A DNA stretch of 64,000 nt from Sulfuritalea sp. (GCA_023229545.1 JALNZB010000015.1:14866-78865); one strand, 5' to 3'; positions 35,931 to 46,678 are shown, counted from the first letter of the stretch. The notes: generated by a model not told the origin, from the letters alone. Numbers and translations: made by a program.

Positions 35931-36041
35931 ATCACCACCTGTTGTGCTGGCACCGGGGAACGCGGGACACCTGCCGGTATCGGGCGTGTTCGCCAATGGT
36001 GCGAATTGTAACCGCAACTTGACACGTCGATCCCCTCTTGT

Positions 36042-36072
36042 GATAATGAGAATTACTCGCATTCGCATTATC
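36042..36072. promoter_or_regulatory. Fur box upstream of the Ftr iron operon
   Basis: GATAATG (36042-36048) and CATTATC (36066-36072) form an inverted repeat, and the stretch between reads as successive NAT(A/T)AT-like hexamers (GATAAT GAGAAT TACTCG CATTCG CATTAT). It ends 18 bp before the P19-like start and should let Fe-Fur block the operon. Confidence 0.82.
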
Positions 36073-36090
36073 AACCTGAAAGGGAAACGC

Positions 36091-36642
36091 ATGAACCTGA
36101 AAATCCGTATTGCCGCAGGATTCGCCATTGCCGGCATCGTCTGGTCGGCACACGCGCTCGAATACCCCATCGGCGCGCCGCGCAACCTCGCTGGTATGGA
36201 AGTGGCCGCTGTTTATCTCCAGGCCGTCGAGATGGAACCGGAAGGCCACATGCGCAAGGCTGCGGACTCCGACATTCACCTCGAAGCCGACATCCACGCT
36301 ATGGCCAACAACGCCAGCGGTTTTGCCGAAGGCATGTGGATTCCGCATCTGCTGGTGAAATATGAACTCACCAAGCTGCCTCGCGGCGAAGTCATCAAGG
36401 GCGACATGATGCCGATGGTGGCCTCCGACGGCCCGCACTACGGCGACAACGTCAAGCTCAAGGGCCCAGGCAAATACAAGGTCAAGTTCATCATCTATCC
36501 GCCCAGCGCCAAGGAAAACCCTGCGGGCAACATGTTCGGTCGCCACACCGACCGCGCCACTGGCGTGCGTCCCTGGTTCAAGGCGGTCGAGGCCGAGTGG
36601 GAATTCACCTACGCCGGCGTCGGCAAGAAGGGCGGCTACTGA
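36091..36642 (+). CDS. Periplasmic iron-binding protein, P19/Tpd family (FtrA/FetP-like)
   Basis: 183 aa with signal peptide MNLKIRIAAGFAIAGIVWSAHA and mature start near LEYPIG. Family features are GMEVAAVYLQAVEMEP, the Met/His-rich copper/iron sites (DIHLEADIHA, MWIPHLLVKYEL, MMPMVASDGPHYGDNV) and GRHTDRATGVRPWF. P19-type proteins bind iron and copper and work with an FTR1 permease to take up Fe. AAAGGG precedes ATG 36091. It is the first gene of a four-gene operon behind the Fur box. Confidence 0.93.
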   Translation: MNLKIRIAAGFAIAGIVWSAHALEYPIGAPRNLAGMEVAAVYLQAVEMEPEGHMRKAADSDIHLEADIHAMANNASGFAEGMWIPHLLVKYELTKLPRGEVIKGDMMPMVASDGPHYGDNVKLKGPGKYKVKFIIYPPSAKENPAGNMFGRHTDRATGVRPWFKAVEAEWEFTYAGVGKKGGY

Positions 36643-36736
36643 GATGAATTTCCTCCGCAACGCCATGGTCGAGGTTCGTGGCCGGAGCTTTTACGCTGAG
36701 GGTGCCGGGCATGCGCGCCACGGTCGGGTTCTGAAC

Positions 36737-37099
36737 ATGTTGCGCGCAGATTTCGTACATGCGGCCTTTGTCATTGCGCTCTGGCTGGGCTTGGGCTGGG
36801 CAGTGGAGGCGGCTGCCCAGACGGCGCCGGCGGATCCGCTGGTGTTCTCGATCGTCATAAAGGACGGGCGCATCGCGCCGGCGCGGCTGGAAGTGCCGGC
36901 CGGGCGCAAGATCAAGCTCGCGGTCAAGAACGAGGGACCCGGCCCCAGCGAGTTCGAGAACCTCAGCCTGCGCGTCGAGAAGGTGCTGGCGCCGGGCGCC
37001 TCGTCCTTCCTCGTGATCCATCCGCTCAAGCCGGGCACCTACCGCTTCATCGACGAGTTTCACCCGACCACTTCCGAAATGCTGCTGATTGCCAAATAA
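36737..37099 (+). CDS. Periplasmic cupredoxin-like protein of the Ftr system
   Basis: From ATG 36737 the product is 120 aa: signal peptide MLRADFVHAAFVIALWLGLG then AVEAAAQ, and a cupredoxin-like domain (VFSIVIKDGRIAPARLEVPAGRKIKL region, EFENLSLRVEKVLAPG, HPLKPGTYRFIDEFHP). In related operons this small protein (FtrB-like) is proposed to oxidise or hand over iron next to P19. An in-frame ATG at 36644 directly after the P19 stop would add 31 residues before the signal; the shorter form fits export better. FTR1 follows 9 bp downstream. Confidence 0.82.
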   Translation: MLRADFVHAAFVIALWLGLGWAVEAAAQTAPADPLVFSIVIKDGRIAPARLEVPAGRKIKLAVKNEGPGPSEFENLSLRVEKVLAPGASSFLVIHPLKPGTYRFIDEFHPTTSEMLLIAK

Positions 37100-37108
37100 G
37101 GATCTGAA

Positions 37109-37921
37109 ATGCTGAATGCCCTGATCGTCGTCTTTCGCGAAAGCCTCGAAGCCATGCTGGTGATCGGCGTGCTGCTGGCGTGGATTGCGCGCCAACCCGA
37201 ACCGGCCACCCTCAAACGCGGGCTGTGGCTCGGCGTCGCGACCGGAATCGCGCTGGCGCTGGCGCTGGGCTTTGCCACCTTCGCCGCCCAGAGCCAACTG
37301 GCGGGCGAGGCGCTGGAGAAGTTCCAGGTGGGCATGGTGCTGTTTGCCTCGGCGCTGATCGTGCAGATGGTGCTGTGGATGCATCGTCATGGTCGCCACA
37401 TGCGGCGCGAACTGGAAGCCCAGGCCGGTCGCGCCGTCGGCGCGCTGGGCATCGGCGCCGTGGCGGCGCTGGCAGTGGCGCGTGAAGGCGCCGAAACCGT
37501 GATCTTCCTCTACGGTCTGGGTCTTGAAAGCGGCGGTGGCGACCGCGTCGCACTGCTCGCCGCAGCGCTCGCCGGCTTCGCCCTGGCGGTCGCCACGGGC
37601 TGGCTGGTGGCGCGCGGCGCGCGCTTTCTCAGTTTCCGCGCGCTGTTCGCCGCCAGCGAAATCCTGTTGCTGGTGATCGCCAGTTCGCTGCTGACCGCCG
37701 GCGTGGACCGCATGATCGGCCTCGACTGGCTGCCGCCGCTGCTCGACCCGGTGTGGGACAGCTCAGGCCTGCTCGACGATGGCGGCGGTGTCGGTCGCGT
37801 GCTGGCCGATTTCGCCGGCTACCGCGCGCGCCCTTCGGCCAGCCTGCTGATCGCCTATGCCGCCTTCTGGGCGTATGCCCTGTGGCGCCTCGGTCGTAGC
37901 GCCTCGACCGCCGCCCGCTGA
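37109..37921 (+). CDS. FTR1-family iron permease (FtrC/FetM-like)
   Basis: 270 aa with about seven membrane helices. Both REGLE-type iron motifs are present: RESLEAML near residue 10 and REGAETVIF near 125. It imports iron across the inner membrane together with the periplasmic P19 and cupredoxin proteins. It starts 9 bp after the cupredoxin gene, and the polyferredoxin gene begins 4 bp after its stop. Confidence 0.93.
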   Translation: MLNALIVVFRESLEAMLVIGVLLAWIARQPEPATLKRGLWLGVATGIALALALGFATFAAQSQLAGEALEKFQVGMVLFASALIVQMVLWMHRHGRHMRRELEAQAGRAVGALGIGAVAALAVAREGAETVIFLYGLGLESGGGDRVALLAAALAGFALAVATGWLVARGARFLSFRALFAASEILLLVIASSLLTAGVDRMIGLDWLPPLLDPVWDSSGLLDDGGGVGRVLADFAGYRARPSASLLIAYAAFWAYALWRLGRSASTAAR

Positions 37922-37925
37922 TGCC

Positions 37926-39422
37926 ATGGAAAATACATACGCCCTCAAGTTCGCGCCGCCCATTGCACACCCTGCCCGAAATGACCGAACTCGTTTGGCC
38001 CGTCTGGGCGACTGGATGGCGCGCCATCGCCGTGCCATCCTAGCCATCCAGTGGGTCATCGTGATTTTCTACACCGCGCTGGTCGTGCTGCCCGCCTTTC
38101 TGCCGCAGCCCCTGCCGGAATCGCGACTGTTCTCGGGCAACTACGGCGCCAGCTCCTTCATCGACCCGAGCCTGTGTCTGGCGTCGGGCGAACCCGTCAT
38201 GCAAGAGAAGACGCCGACTCTCACTCCCTGGCATGACAAGCTCGTACTCTTCGCCCAGTTCGCCTTCTGGGGAATCTGGTGGCCCTTCGTCATCCTGTCG
38301 GTGATGCTGATGGGCCGCGTCTGGTGTGGCGTGTTTTGCCCCGAGGGTGCGCTGACCGAGTTTGCCAGCCGGCATGGTCGCGGTGGGCCGATTCCGCGCT
38401 GGGTGCGCTGGGGCGGCTGGCCTGTGCTTGCCTTTGCGCTGACCACGATTTATGGCCAGCTCGTCAGCGTCTATGAATATCCCAAAGCGGTACTGGTGAT
38501 TCTCGGCGGTTCCACCGTGGCGGCTACCGCCGCCGGTTATCTGTGGGGCAAGGGCAAGCGCGTCTGGTGTCGCTACCTGTGCCCGGTGTCCGGCGTCTTC
38601 GCCTTGCTGGCGCGGCTGGCGCCGTTGGCGTTTCGCGTTGATCGCGCTGCCTGGGAGCGCTACCCGAAAAAGCGCGTAGCCGTCGATTGTGCGCCGCTGC
38701 TGGGCGTCAAGCATCTGCAAGGCATGGCGCAATGTCACGCCTGCGGTCGTTGCAGCGATCATCGCGAGGCGGTGACGCTGGCCCCGCGCTCGCCGAATGC
38801 CGAGATCCTCGGTGGCCCGTCGCCGACAACCAGCGAAGTGCTGCTGCTGGCTTTCGGTATTTTCGGCGTAGCCATCGGCGCCTTTCAATGGACCGTCAAT
38901 CCGTGGTTCGTGCGGGGCAAGCAGGGCGCCGCCGAATGGCTGGTGAATCACGACATCCTCTGGCCGCTGGCCGACAGCCCGGCGTGGTGGCTACTGACCC
39001 GCTACCCGGAGGCCAACGACGTGTTCACCTGGCTCGACGGCATCGCCATCCTGGGATACATCGGCGCCGTCACCCTCATCCTTGGTGGCCTCATACTCCT
39101 TGCTGTGCGCGGCTCGGCGCGGCTGGCCGGCATCGACTGGCGGCGGCTGGCGCTGGGTCTCGTGCCACTGGGCGGTATCGGCCTGTTTCTCGGCCTGTCG
39201 ATGATGACCGTCAGCCAGCTGCGTGCCGAAGGCATCGTGCTGCCCTGGCTAGCGGCGCTACGCGGCGTGCTGCTCGCGATCGGCTTGGCCTGGTCCGGCT
39301 GGCTCGGCATGCAGCTGATCGCCGCTGGGCGCCGCAGCCTTGCGCGGCGTGCCATTGCTTGCGTTCCCTATGTTTTGTCGCTGGCGGGCGTTGCCACCTT
39401 CTGGATAGCGACGTTTTGGTAG
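37926..39422 (+). CDS. Membrane 4Fe-4S polyferredoxin of the Ftr iron system (FtrD-like)
   Basis: 498 aa, with about eight membrane helices. It has cysteine motifs of the NapH/RdxA polyferredoxin type: GVFCPEGALTEF, CRYLCPVSGVF and AQCHACGRCSDHREAV (C-x2-C-x2-C). It is thought to pass electrons that reduce ferric iron for the FTR1 permease. ATG 37926 (MENTYALKFAPP) is the best start; a longer frame overlaps FTR1. It is the last gene of the Fur-box operon. Confidence 0.9.
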   Translation: MENTYALKFAPPIAHPARNDRTRLARLGDWMARHRRAILAIQWVIVIFYTALVVLPAFLPQPLPESRLFSGNYGASSFIDPSLCLASGEPVMQEKTPTLTPWHDKLVLFAQFAFWGIWWPFVILSVMLMGRVWCGVFCPEGALTEFASRHGRGGPIPRWVRWGGWPVLAFALTTIYGQLVSVYEYPKAVLVILGGSTVAATAAGYLWGKGKRVWCRYLCPVSGVFALLARLAPLAFRVDRAAWERYPKKRVAVDCAPLLGVKHLQGMAQCHACGRCSDHREAVTLAPRSPNAEILGGPSPTTSEVLLLAFGIFGVAIGAFQWTVNPWFVRGKQGAAEWLVNHDILWPLADSPAWWLLTRYPEANDVFTWLDGIAILGYIGAVTLILGGLILLAVRGSARLAGIDWRRLALGLVPLGGIGLFLGLSMMTVSQLRAEGIVLPWLAALRGVLLAIGLAWSGWLGMQLIAAGRRSLARRAIACVPYVLSLAGVATFWIATFW

Positions 39423-39503
39423 GCGCGTCTACCGCCGTTGCGATGTTCGTCGTTGCTGCGCGTTACCGACCAGGGGCACGGGAACGATGCGGACCCGCTG
39501 CAC

Positions 39504-41009
<1,506 letters not shown>

Positions 41010-41298
41010 TGGAACTCCTGAATCGGCCTGCCCCTCGCGGGGAACCGGTTCAGGCGGCGAAGCGCTTGAGGGGAATGCGGCGGAATGCCGGACTGGGCGC
41101 CAACCGGCAGGGCGCGCATGGCGCGTATTGTATTACAGGAGGCAGTTGCCCGCGCCGACGCGCGACACAGTCCTCGCATCAATTGTTCCCACAAGTAGGC
41201 CATGGTTATATGGTTAATACTTTGGTATCATTGAATAATGTGCAGGAAAGCGGTTATCTGGAAGGCTTTGATGTGCTGCGGGTTGGAGGAGGATAGAT

Positions 41299-42321
41299 TT
41301 GAAATATAGCGACAGCATTGAAAAAAGCGCCGAGTATCTGAGGCAGGCTCTGCCCTTGATGTCCCGGCAGGCTACAGCGCTGCACCCGGTCAGCTATGCG
41401 GTCTGGTACGAATATGTAGCTGGCAATAATTCATCGTTGCGGGCGAGCATCGACGATCACACGCAGAACGGTGCCATCCTCGACGAAAAGACCACCGCCG
41501 AGATATTTCGCAAGCACATCGCCGAACTCGACGAAGATGCGGCGCGACGCGTCAGCGAAGGCTTCCAGAAGATCATGGCCGACATGTCCCAGTCTGCCTC
41601 GCTGGCGGGCGACCAGGCCAACCAGTTTGGCGGTGTGCTGGAAAAGTGGTCGGAAGGTTTGGCTGGATCGCAGTTGGGTACCGATGGCGGCATCGATGTG
41701 CTGCTCCAGCATACCCGCAGCATGCAAGGATCGATCGGTTCGCTGAAAGGCCGCCTCGACGAAAGCCGTAACGAGATCGAGCAGTTGCGGCGTGAGGTGA
41801 GCCAGGCCAGGGAAGACGCGCTGGCTGACGGCTTGACCGGATTGATCAATCGCCGGGGGTTCGATATGGCGCTGGCAGGTTGCCTGTCGGCATTCGAGGC
41901 CGAAGAACAGGGGCCGAGCCTGCTGATGACAGATATCGATTTTTTCAAGCGGGTGAACGACAACTACGGGCACCTGTTTGGCGACAAGGTGATCCGCGCC
42001 GTGGCGCAGATACTCAAGGACAACGTCAAGGGCAAGGATACCGCTGCTCGTTATGGCGGCGAGGAGTTCGTCATCCTGCTGCCGGATACACCACTGGAGG
42101 GTGCGCGCCATCTGGCCGAAAGAATCAGGACATCGGTGGAAAAATTCCGCATCAAGCGCACCGACAAGAACGAGGCTGTGGCGAACATCACCGTTTCACT
42201 GGGTGTCACCAGTTATCGCCACGGCGAGTCGGGAAGCGACTTTGTGGCACGTGCCGATGCCGCACTGTACGCGTCGAAGCATCAGGGGCGCAATCGGGTC
42301 ACCGTCGCCGGAACATTTTGA
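41299..42321 (+). CDS. Diguanylate cyclase (GGDEF domain)
   Basis: 340 aa from TTG 41299, preceded by GGAGGAGG. An N-terminal helical region (~1-170, soluble, with a coiled coil before the catalytic domain) is followed by a GGDEF domain with DGLTGLINRRGFD, TDIDFFKRVNDNYGH and the active site RYGGEEF. It makes c-di-GMP from GTP. The inhibitory RxxD site is absent: KGKD stands where Arg would be. The upstream 289-bp gap (41010-41298) shows no other feature. Confidence 0.92.
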   Translation: MKYSDSIEKSAEYLRQALPLMSRQATALHPVSYAVWYEYVAGNNSSLRASIDDHTQNGAILDEKTTAEIFRKHIAELDEDAARRVSEGFQKIMADMSQSASLAGDQANQFGGVLEKWSEGLAGSQLGTDGGIDVLLQHTRSMQGSIGSLKGRLDESRNEIEQLRREVSQAREDALADGLTGLINRRGFDMALAGCLSAFEAEEQGPSLLMTDIDFFKRVNDNYGHLFGDKVIRAVAQILKDNVKGKDTAARYGGEEFVILLPDTPLEGARHLAERIRTSVEKFRIKRTDKNEAVANITVSLGVTSYRHGESGSDFVARADAALYASKHQGRNRVTVAGTF

Positions 42322-42425
42322 ACGATCGAGGCGCTGCGCTTGCGTTACCTGTAGTCCGGCTCCCTGATCGTTGCCAGAGCGCGGTCAATGCGCCAGCGGG
42401 GGCTTGGCGTTTTTGACCCGGACAG

Positions 42426-42842
42426 TCATTGCCGGCTTTGCTTCGGGGCTTTCTCGCTCGTGCTTGCCGCCGGTTTGTCGGTTGTGACTTCGGTCTTCTG
42501 CGCCGGTTCGGCGACTTCCGCTGCGGGTTTCGGCGGCGAGCCATTTCCTGAAGGCGGGGTCGTCGAGGAATCGGACTCGGGTTTGATTTCCTCGATCTTG
42601 TTTTCGCGCATGTAGCCATCCATGTCGCGCCAGCCAGTGAAGATGGCTGCCTTGGGCGCCCTGCGATTGAGTTGGTAGCATTCTTCGAGGGCGCGACCCG
42701 TTTGCCGACAGGCGCTGCCGACGGCCTTGCCTTCGGCCTCCTCGCGCGCCTGCTCCGCAGCGGGGTTTTCAATGCCAAGCTGGTCGCAACTTGCGAGCCA
42801 GGGAGTCAGAAAAACCAGGATCAGACCGTAGCTGAGTTTCAT
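42426..42842 (-). CDS. Small lipoprotein of unknown function
   Basis: 138 aa starting MKLSYGLILVFLTPWLASC, a lipoprotein signal with lipobox LASC and lipidated Cys19. The mature part contains two more Cys (SACRQTGRALEECYQL), AIFTGWRDMDGYMRENKI and a long Pro/Ala/Ser/Thr-rich tail. The WRDMDGYM segment suggests a conserved family member, but I cannot name it. It is probably anchored in the outer membrane. The start is set by the signal peptide. Confidence 0.8.
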   Translation of the reverse strand: MKLSYGLILVFLTPWLASCDQLGIENPAAEQAREEAEGKAVGSACRQTGRALEECYQLNRRAPKAAIFTGWRDMDGYMRENKIEEIKPESDSSTTPPSGNGSPPKPAAEVAEPAQKTEVTTDKPAASTSEKAPKQSRQ

Positions 42843-42906
42843 GTTTGTTGTGGGCAATGAATGCGGAACAGATTGTACGGCAGAATTTCGCCGAATCTTG
42901 AGCGCT

Positions 42907-43416
42907 TCAGCGCGGTCTATGTTTCTCGGTGGCTCTTGAGGCGCTTGATTTCAGCACGGCGAGCAATTCGTAGAGCTGGCCGCGCTGCTTTTCGTCCATT
43001 CCGCCGAACAGCTCGACCACCCATTCTTCATGTGCTTCGGCCATTTTGCGAAAGCTGCGACGGCCCTCCGGTGTGAGCTTGACGATATAGGCGCGTCGAT
43101 CCTTGGGGCTGTCTTCGCGGACGACCAGCCCCTCGGCGACCAGTTGATCGGTGATCCCGGTCACGTTGCCACCGGTGACCATCATGCGTTTGGACAGTTC
43201 GCCCATCTTGAGCCCTTGTGGAGAGCGTTCAAGCTGAGCCATCAGATCGAAGCGCGGCAAAGTGATATCGAACTCCGAGCGCAAGCGCGAGCGGATGTGG
43301 CTTTCGATCATGTTGGTGCAGGCCAGTGTGCGCAGCCACAGCCGCAGGTCGGGTGCATGTTCGGAGGTGGCGCGCGTTTCGGTGTCGGCAGCGGCGGGTA
43401 CGGATTCTTTGGGCAT
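42907..43416 (-). CDS. MarR-family transcriptional regulator
   Basis: 169 aa. The MarR winged helix spans ~45-140: LPRFDLMAQLERSPQGLKMGELSKRMMVTGGNVTGITDQLVAEGLV then DSPKDRRAYIVKLTPEGRR. MarR proteins are dimeric repressors or activators released by small aromatic ligands. ATG 43416 (MPKESVPAA) is preferred to a TTG at 43446. There is no adjacent candidate target gene; sixA lies 114 bp upstream on the same strand. Confidence 0.9.
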   Translation of the reverse strand: MPKESVPAAADTETRATSEHAPDLRLWLRTLACTNMIESHIRSRLRSEFDITLPRFDLMAQLERSPQGLKMGELSKRMMVTGGNVTGITDQLVAEGLVVREDSPKDRRAYIVKLTPEGRRSFRKMAEAHEEWVVELFGGMDEKQRGQLYELLAVLKSSASRATEKHRPR

Positions 43417-43500
43417 GAAGGTGAGGCTCGGGTTGGCACAGCACAATGGAAATATCGATGCCTAAAGTATCAAAATATGCTCGTTTCCGCAACTGACAGT

Positions 43501-43546
43501 AGCCCGGAATTTGCGACAAGACGACGAACTCAGGCGAAATCCGGGT
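43501..43546. repeat. Imperfect inverted repeat at the sixA 3' end
   Basis: AGCCCGGAATTTGC (43501-43514) pairs with GCGAAATCCGGGTT (43533-43546) with a one-base slip. The second arm codes for the last SixA residues (NPDFA). It may be the sixA terminator or a REP-like element; the string CCCGGATTTCGC is common in proteobacterial genomes. Confidence 0.5.
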
Positions 43547-43991
43547 TAATGACGGCACGTAGCACAGGTTGTGCTTCCTCGTTGCGCACGCGGCTGGAAA
43601 ACCACCAGACACATCCTTTCTTTATCGTCCAGTCCGCTTCCGCGCCGCCAAGAAGAAGTGCGGCGACACGGCCCAGGGTCGGCTGATGCCCGATGATTAG
43701 CACCGCGCCGCTCTGGTCGGGCCATCCGGCTGCCGTCAGTACATCCATCGCCGAAGCGCCGAGGCCGATCCCGGATTCGATTTCGTAGGCGAGGTCCAGC
43801 GCATGCGCGGTTTGCTGGGTGCGTTCGGCGGGGCTGACCAGCACCTTTCGCTTGCGTGGCAGATGCTGATGCAGCCAGCGCGCGATCTGTTTCGCCTGTT
43901 TTTCGCCGCGTGGGGTCAAGCGTCGCTTGTGATCGGGGAGGGTGCCATCGCTTTCTTCGGCTTCGGCGTGACGCCAGAGTATCAAGTCCAT
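43530..43991 (-). CDS. sixA: Phosphohistidine phosphatase SixA
   Basis: 153 aa histidine phosphatase: the phospho-acceptor motif is LWRHAEAEESDG, and IGHQPTLGRV carries the second catalytic His. SixA removes phosphate from histidine-containing phosphotransfer proteins (nitrogen PTS NPr in E. coli). ATG 43991 (MDLILWRHAEAE) has GGAG 8 bases upstream; an earlier ATG at 44018 is not needed. The CYTH-CHAD gene lies 54 bp upstream on the same strand, which fits co-transcription in a polyphosphate/phosphate context. Confidence 0.92.
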   Translation of the reverse strand: MDLILWRHAEAEESDGTLPDHKRRLTPRGEKQAKQIARWLHQHLPRKRKVLVSPAERTQQTAHALDLAYEIESGIGLGASAMDVLTAAGWPDQSGAVLIIGHQPTLGRVAALLLGGAEADWTIKKGCVWWFSSRVRNEEAQPVLRAVINPDFA

Positions 43992-44045
43992 CTTTGTATC
44001 TCCATTGGGGATTGCCAAGGTTGAATCGTAGGCGTTACAGAAGTA

Positions 44046-45557
44046 TTATTCGACGTTGCGGCGTAGTTTTGGCAGGCGCAGCCGAGTCAGGTGGCCCAAC
44101 TCGTGCGATATGCTGACCAACAGGCTTGCGTAGTGGGGGCCGTGCCAGCCGCCGATAAGCGTGACGGCCTCGCGCAGTCGAGGGTCATCTCCGGCGCAAT
44201 CCATCAGCATGGCTCCGGCATTTGACAGGTCGTTGAGCTGGCCCAGCGTGTCCTGCAATGAGGCGAGCTGTTTCAGCACACGGTTCGATGCCCGCTCCGG
44301 CGCCAGGGGCGAAAAGAACTCCAGCGCATAACGCAGGCGTTTGACGCCAATGCGCAGGGCGTGCAGCGATATCGGATCGTCGGTGTCCGCAGCCACGGCC
44401 AGTCGCCTTACCTTGTTGCGCAGGCGTTTCAGGCGTTCCGAGGCAAAGCCGATCAGCAGGATCGTTGCCGCATTGGCACTCGGTTTGGCGTGCAGTGATT
44501 CGAGCGCGGTCAGCAGCATGCGCCCATGGTCCGGCGCCGCCAGCATGGCAATCGCCTTGGCGCGCGCCGCATAGCGGCGGTCGGTGATATCGCTGGCAAG
44601 CGCGGGCAGCCGTGGTTCGTTGGGCAGGGTGGCGAGCACCGGATTGGCAATTTCGGTGAGCAGCACATCAAGGTCGCGCGCGCGACCGAGCTGTTTCATC
44701 AATGCAGACAGCGGAGCGCGCAGGGGCTCGGCGAAATGCTCCGGCAGCACGGGAGCGAAAAGCCGCAATGCAGCGCGCAGCCGACGCGTGGCGACACGCA
44801 TCTGGTGAATGTATTCCGGATCGTCACTGGTCAGCGCGCCGTGATGATTTTGCTGGAGGTGTTCGAGGCAGGACAGCGCAATGTGGCGAAAAGCCTCGAA
44901 AGGTGGCATGGCCGGCGACAGCGTTGCGACCGTGGCCCTGAACGGCACCGGCGGTGTGCCGCTGTGCAGACGATAGCCGCGCTCTGCCTTGGACAGCACC
45001 GACGGCGTCAGAGTCACTCGCTGGGCAAGTTGCGTGGCAAGGCCGAAGATGGCATGTACCGGCGCTCCGGCCAGCTCCAGTTCCACTTCGGAGATGGCTT
45101 CCCGGCGACCATTGGCGATGATCCAGCCGCGATCGAGGGTCAGCAGTACCGCACCGGAGGGAGCAGGAAATTTCCATGTGATGCGGCGAAAACGTGTTTC
45201 GCAGATGGGGATGATTCGCGCCAGCAGTTTGGGCCGCTGCAACCATTGACGCACGGCGGATTGGTCAATCGACGAGAAATCGAAATGCCCGGCGTAGGGC
45301 GTTTCCCACTCTGGCCGGCTGGAGAGGCCGGCGGTCGAGGTGCCTGCCAGCTTGACGGTTTGCAGCCAGTCGCGTCCCTTGCGGCGAAGACGCAGGGAAA
45401 TCCCGCCGCGACGCAAGGAAAGATCCGCCGTGTCGTAGTAAATATTGTCGAGGGTCTCGACATGACGCTCAGTCGCCTGTTTCAGCAGCGGATGGCGCAG
45501 AAAACGCGCCTGATGGCTTTCTGCCAGCGCCAGTTTGAGTTCGATTTCCTCGGCCAT
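44046..45557 (-). CDS. CYTH-CHAD protein (inorganic triphosphatase type)
   Basis: 503 aa. The N-terminal CYTH domain (~1-200) opens with the EXEXK signature as EIELKL and has basic strands (LRLRRKGRDW) for binding triphosphate. The C-terminal CHAD domain (~215-500) has the helical His/Arg pattern EYIHQMRVATRRLRAALRLF and ALRIGVKRLRYALEFF. E. coli YgiF of the same layout hydrolyses tripolyphosphate; CHAD domains bind polyphosphate. Location is cytoplasmic. Co-occurrence with sixA suggests phosphate metabolism. Confidence 0.93.
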   Translation of the reverse strand: MAEEIELKLALAESHQARFLRHPLLKQATERHVETLDNIYYDTADLSLRRGGISLRLRRKGRDWLQTVKLAGTSTAGLSSRPEWETPYAGHFDFSSIDQSAVRQWLQRPKLLARIIPICETRFRRITWKFPAPSGAVLLTLDRGWIIANGRREAISEVELELAGAPVHAIFGLATQLAQRVTLTPSVLSKAERGYRLHSGTPPVPFRATVATLSPAMPPFEAFRHIALSCLEHLQQNHHGALTSDDPEYIHQMRVATRRLRAALRLFAPVLPEHFAEPLRAPLSALMKQLGRARDLDVLLTEIANPVLATLPNEPRLPALASDITDRRYAARAKAIAMLAAPDHGRMLLTALESLHAKPSANAATILLIGFASERLKRLRNKVRRLAVAADTDDPISLHALRIGVKRLRYALEFFSPLAPERASNRVLKQLASLQDTLGQLNDLSNAGAMLMDCAGDDPRLREAVTLIGGWHGPHYASLLVSISHELGHLTRLRLPKLRRNVE

Positions 45558-45641
45558 GAGCGTTTCCGCACCGGAAAGGCTTCATTATCCATGATCTGCG
45601 TACAGAAACGACCGGCATGCCATCGCAGGCATCTATTGGGG

Positions 45642-46640
45642 CTATGCGGAGGGGGAAGCTCCTGCATTCTCTGCCACGATGGGCAGCCAGACGGTAAAGG
45701 TGGTGCCTTTGCCGATCTCGCTCCGCGCCTCGATGCGCCCCTGATGCTTCTGCACGATGCCGTAGGCTACGGATAGTCCCAGCCCGGTGCCCTTGTCGAC
45801 GGGCTTGGTGGTGAAGAAAGGCTCGAAGATACGACTGATGTGCTCGGGCGCGACGCCGGCACCCGTGTCCGAAACTGCGACAAACACCCTGTTTCCCTGC
45901 CGACCGGTGCGAATGGTGATCTCGCCCTTTTCGGGAATCGCATGAGCGGCATTCACCAGCAGGTTCATGAACACCTGATTGATCTGGAAAGGGCTGCACC
46001 AAACCAGCGGCAGTTCGCCGTACTCCTTCTTTACCACGCATTTGTCCTTGATCTCGTTGCGGACGATGTTGAGCGTTGAATCGAGGCCCTGGTGCAGATC
46101 GGCCCACTGCAAAGTGGTCTCGTCGGGCCGGGAGAAGTTTTTGAGGTCGCGCACGATTCTGGAAACGCGGGTCAGCCCGTCCCTCGATTCGTCCATGAGC
46201 TGAACGCTATCGGTTCTAAGGTAGTCGATTTCCTTTTCACGGACCAACGTCCGGGTGGCATCGAGACGAGCGCAGTCGGCGCAAGACCCTCTTTCCGCAG
46301 CCTCGTAGGCCGCGACAACGGCGAATATGTCTTTCAGATAGCTGTCCAGCGTGTTGAGATTGGAGGTGACGAAGCCGATCAGGCTGTTGACGTCGTGGGC
46401 CACGCCGGCCGCGAGTTGACCAATGGCCGCCATCTTCCCGGACTGCAACAACTGGCTCTGCGCTTCGGTCAGCTTGCGACTGAGTGCTTGAGTCTCGGCG
46501 AGCGCAGCCTTCAGATCAAACTCGACGTGCTCGTGGTTGTCGCCGCCGCATACCATGGTCGTCGGTACGCCGATGAAACGCTGCAAGGAGGCGTGATCAT
46601 CAGGCAGATCGGCATCGGCAATTGACAATTGACTATTCAT
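45642..46640 (-). CDS. Cytosolic sensor histidine kinase
   Basis: 332 aa with no membrane helix. A coiled-coil (ALAETQALSRKLTEAQSQLLQSGKMAAIG) leads to the H box QLAAGVAHDVNSLIGFVTSNL. This differs from the usual AHEINNP: Asp follows the His and Pro is missing. The ATPase lobe is complete: N box NLLVNAAHAI, DTGAGV, F box FEPFFTTK and GTGLGLSVAYGI. Two Cys (GSCADC) lie in the insert between helices. GGAGG precedes ATG 46640. It is the last gene of the chemotaxis cluster, 38 bp after cheW, so its partner may be the cluster's CheY. Confidence 0.9.
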   Translation of the reverse strand: MNSQLSIADADLPDDHASLQRFIGVPTTMVCGGDNHEHVEFDLKAALAETQALSRKLTEAQSQLLQSGKMAAIGQLAAGVAHDVNSLIGFVTSNLNTLDSYLKDIFAVVAAYEAAERGSCADCARLDATRTLVREKEIDYLRTDSVQLMDESRDGLTRVSRIVRDLKNFSRPDETTLQWADLHQGLDSTLNIVRNEIKDKCVVKKEYGELPLVWCSPFQINQVFMNLLVNAAHAIPEKGEITIRTGRQGNRVFVAVSDTGAGVAPEHISRIFEPFFTTKPVDKGTGLGLSVAYGIVQKHQGRIEARSEIGKGTTFTVWLPIVAENAGASPSA

Positions 46641-46678
46641 GGTACCTCCTTCCGGTGGGATTCGGGATGACGGCCAAA

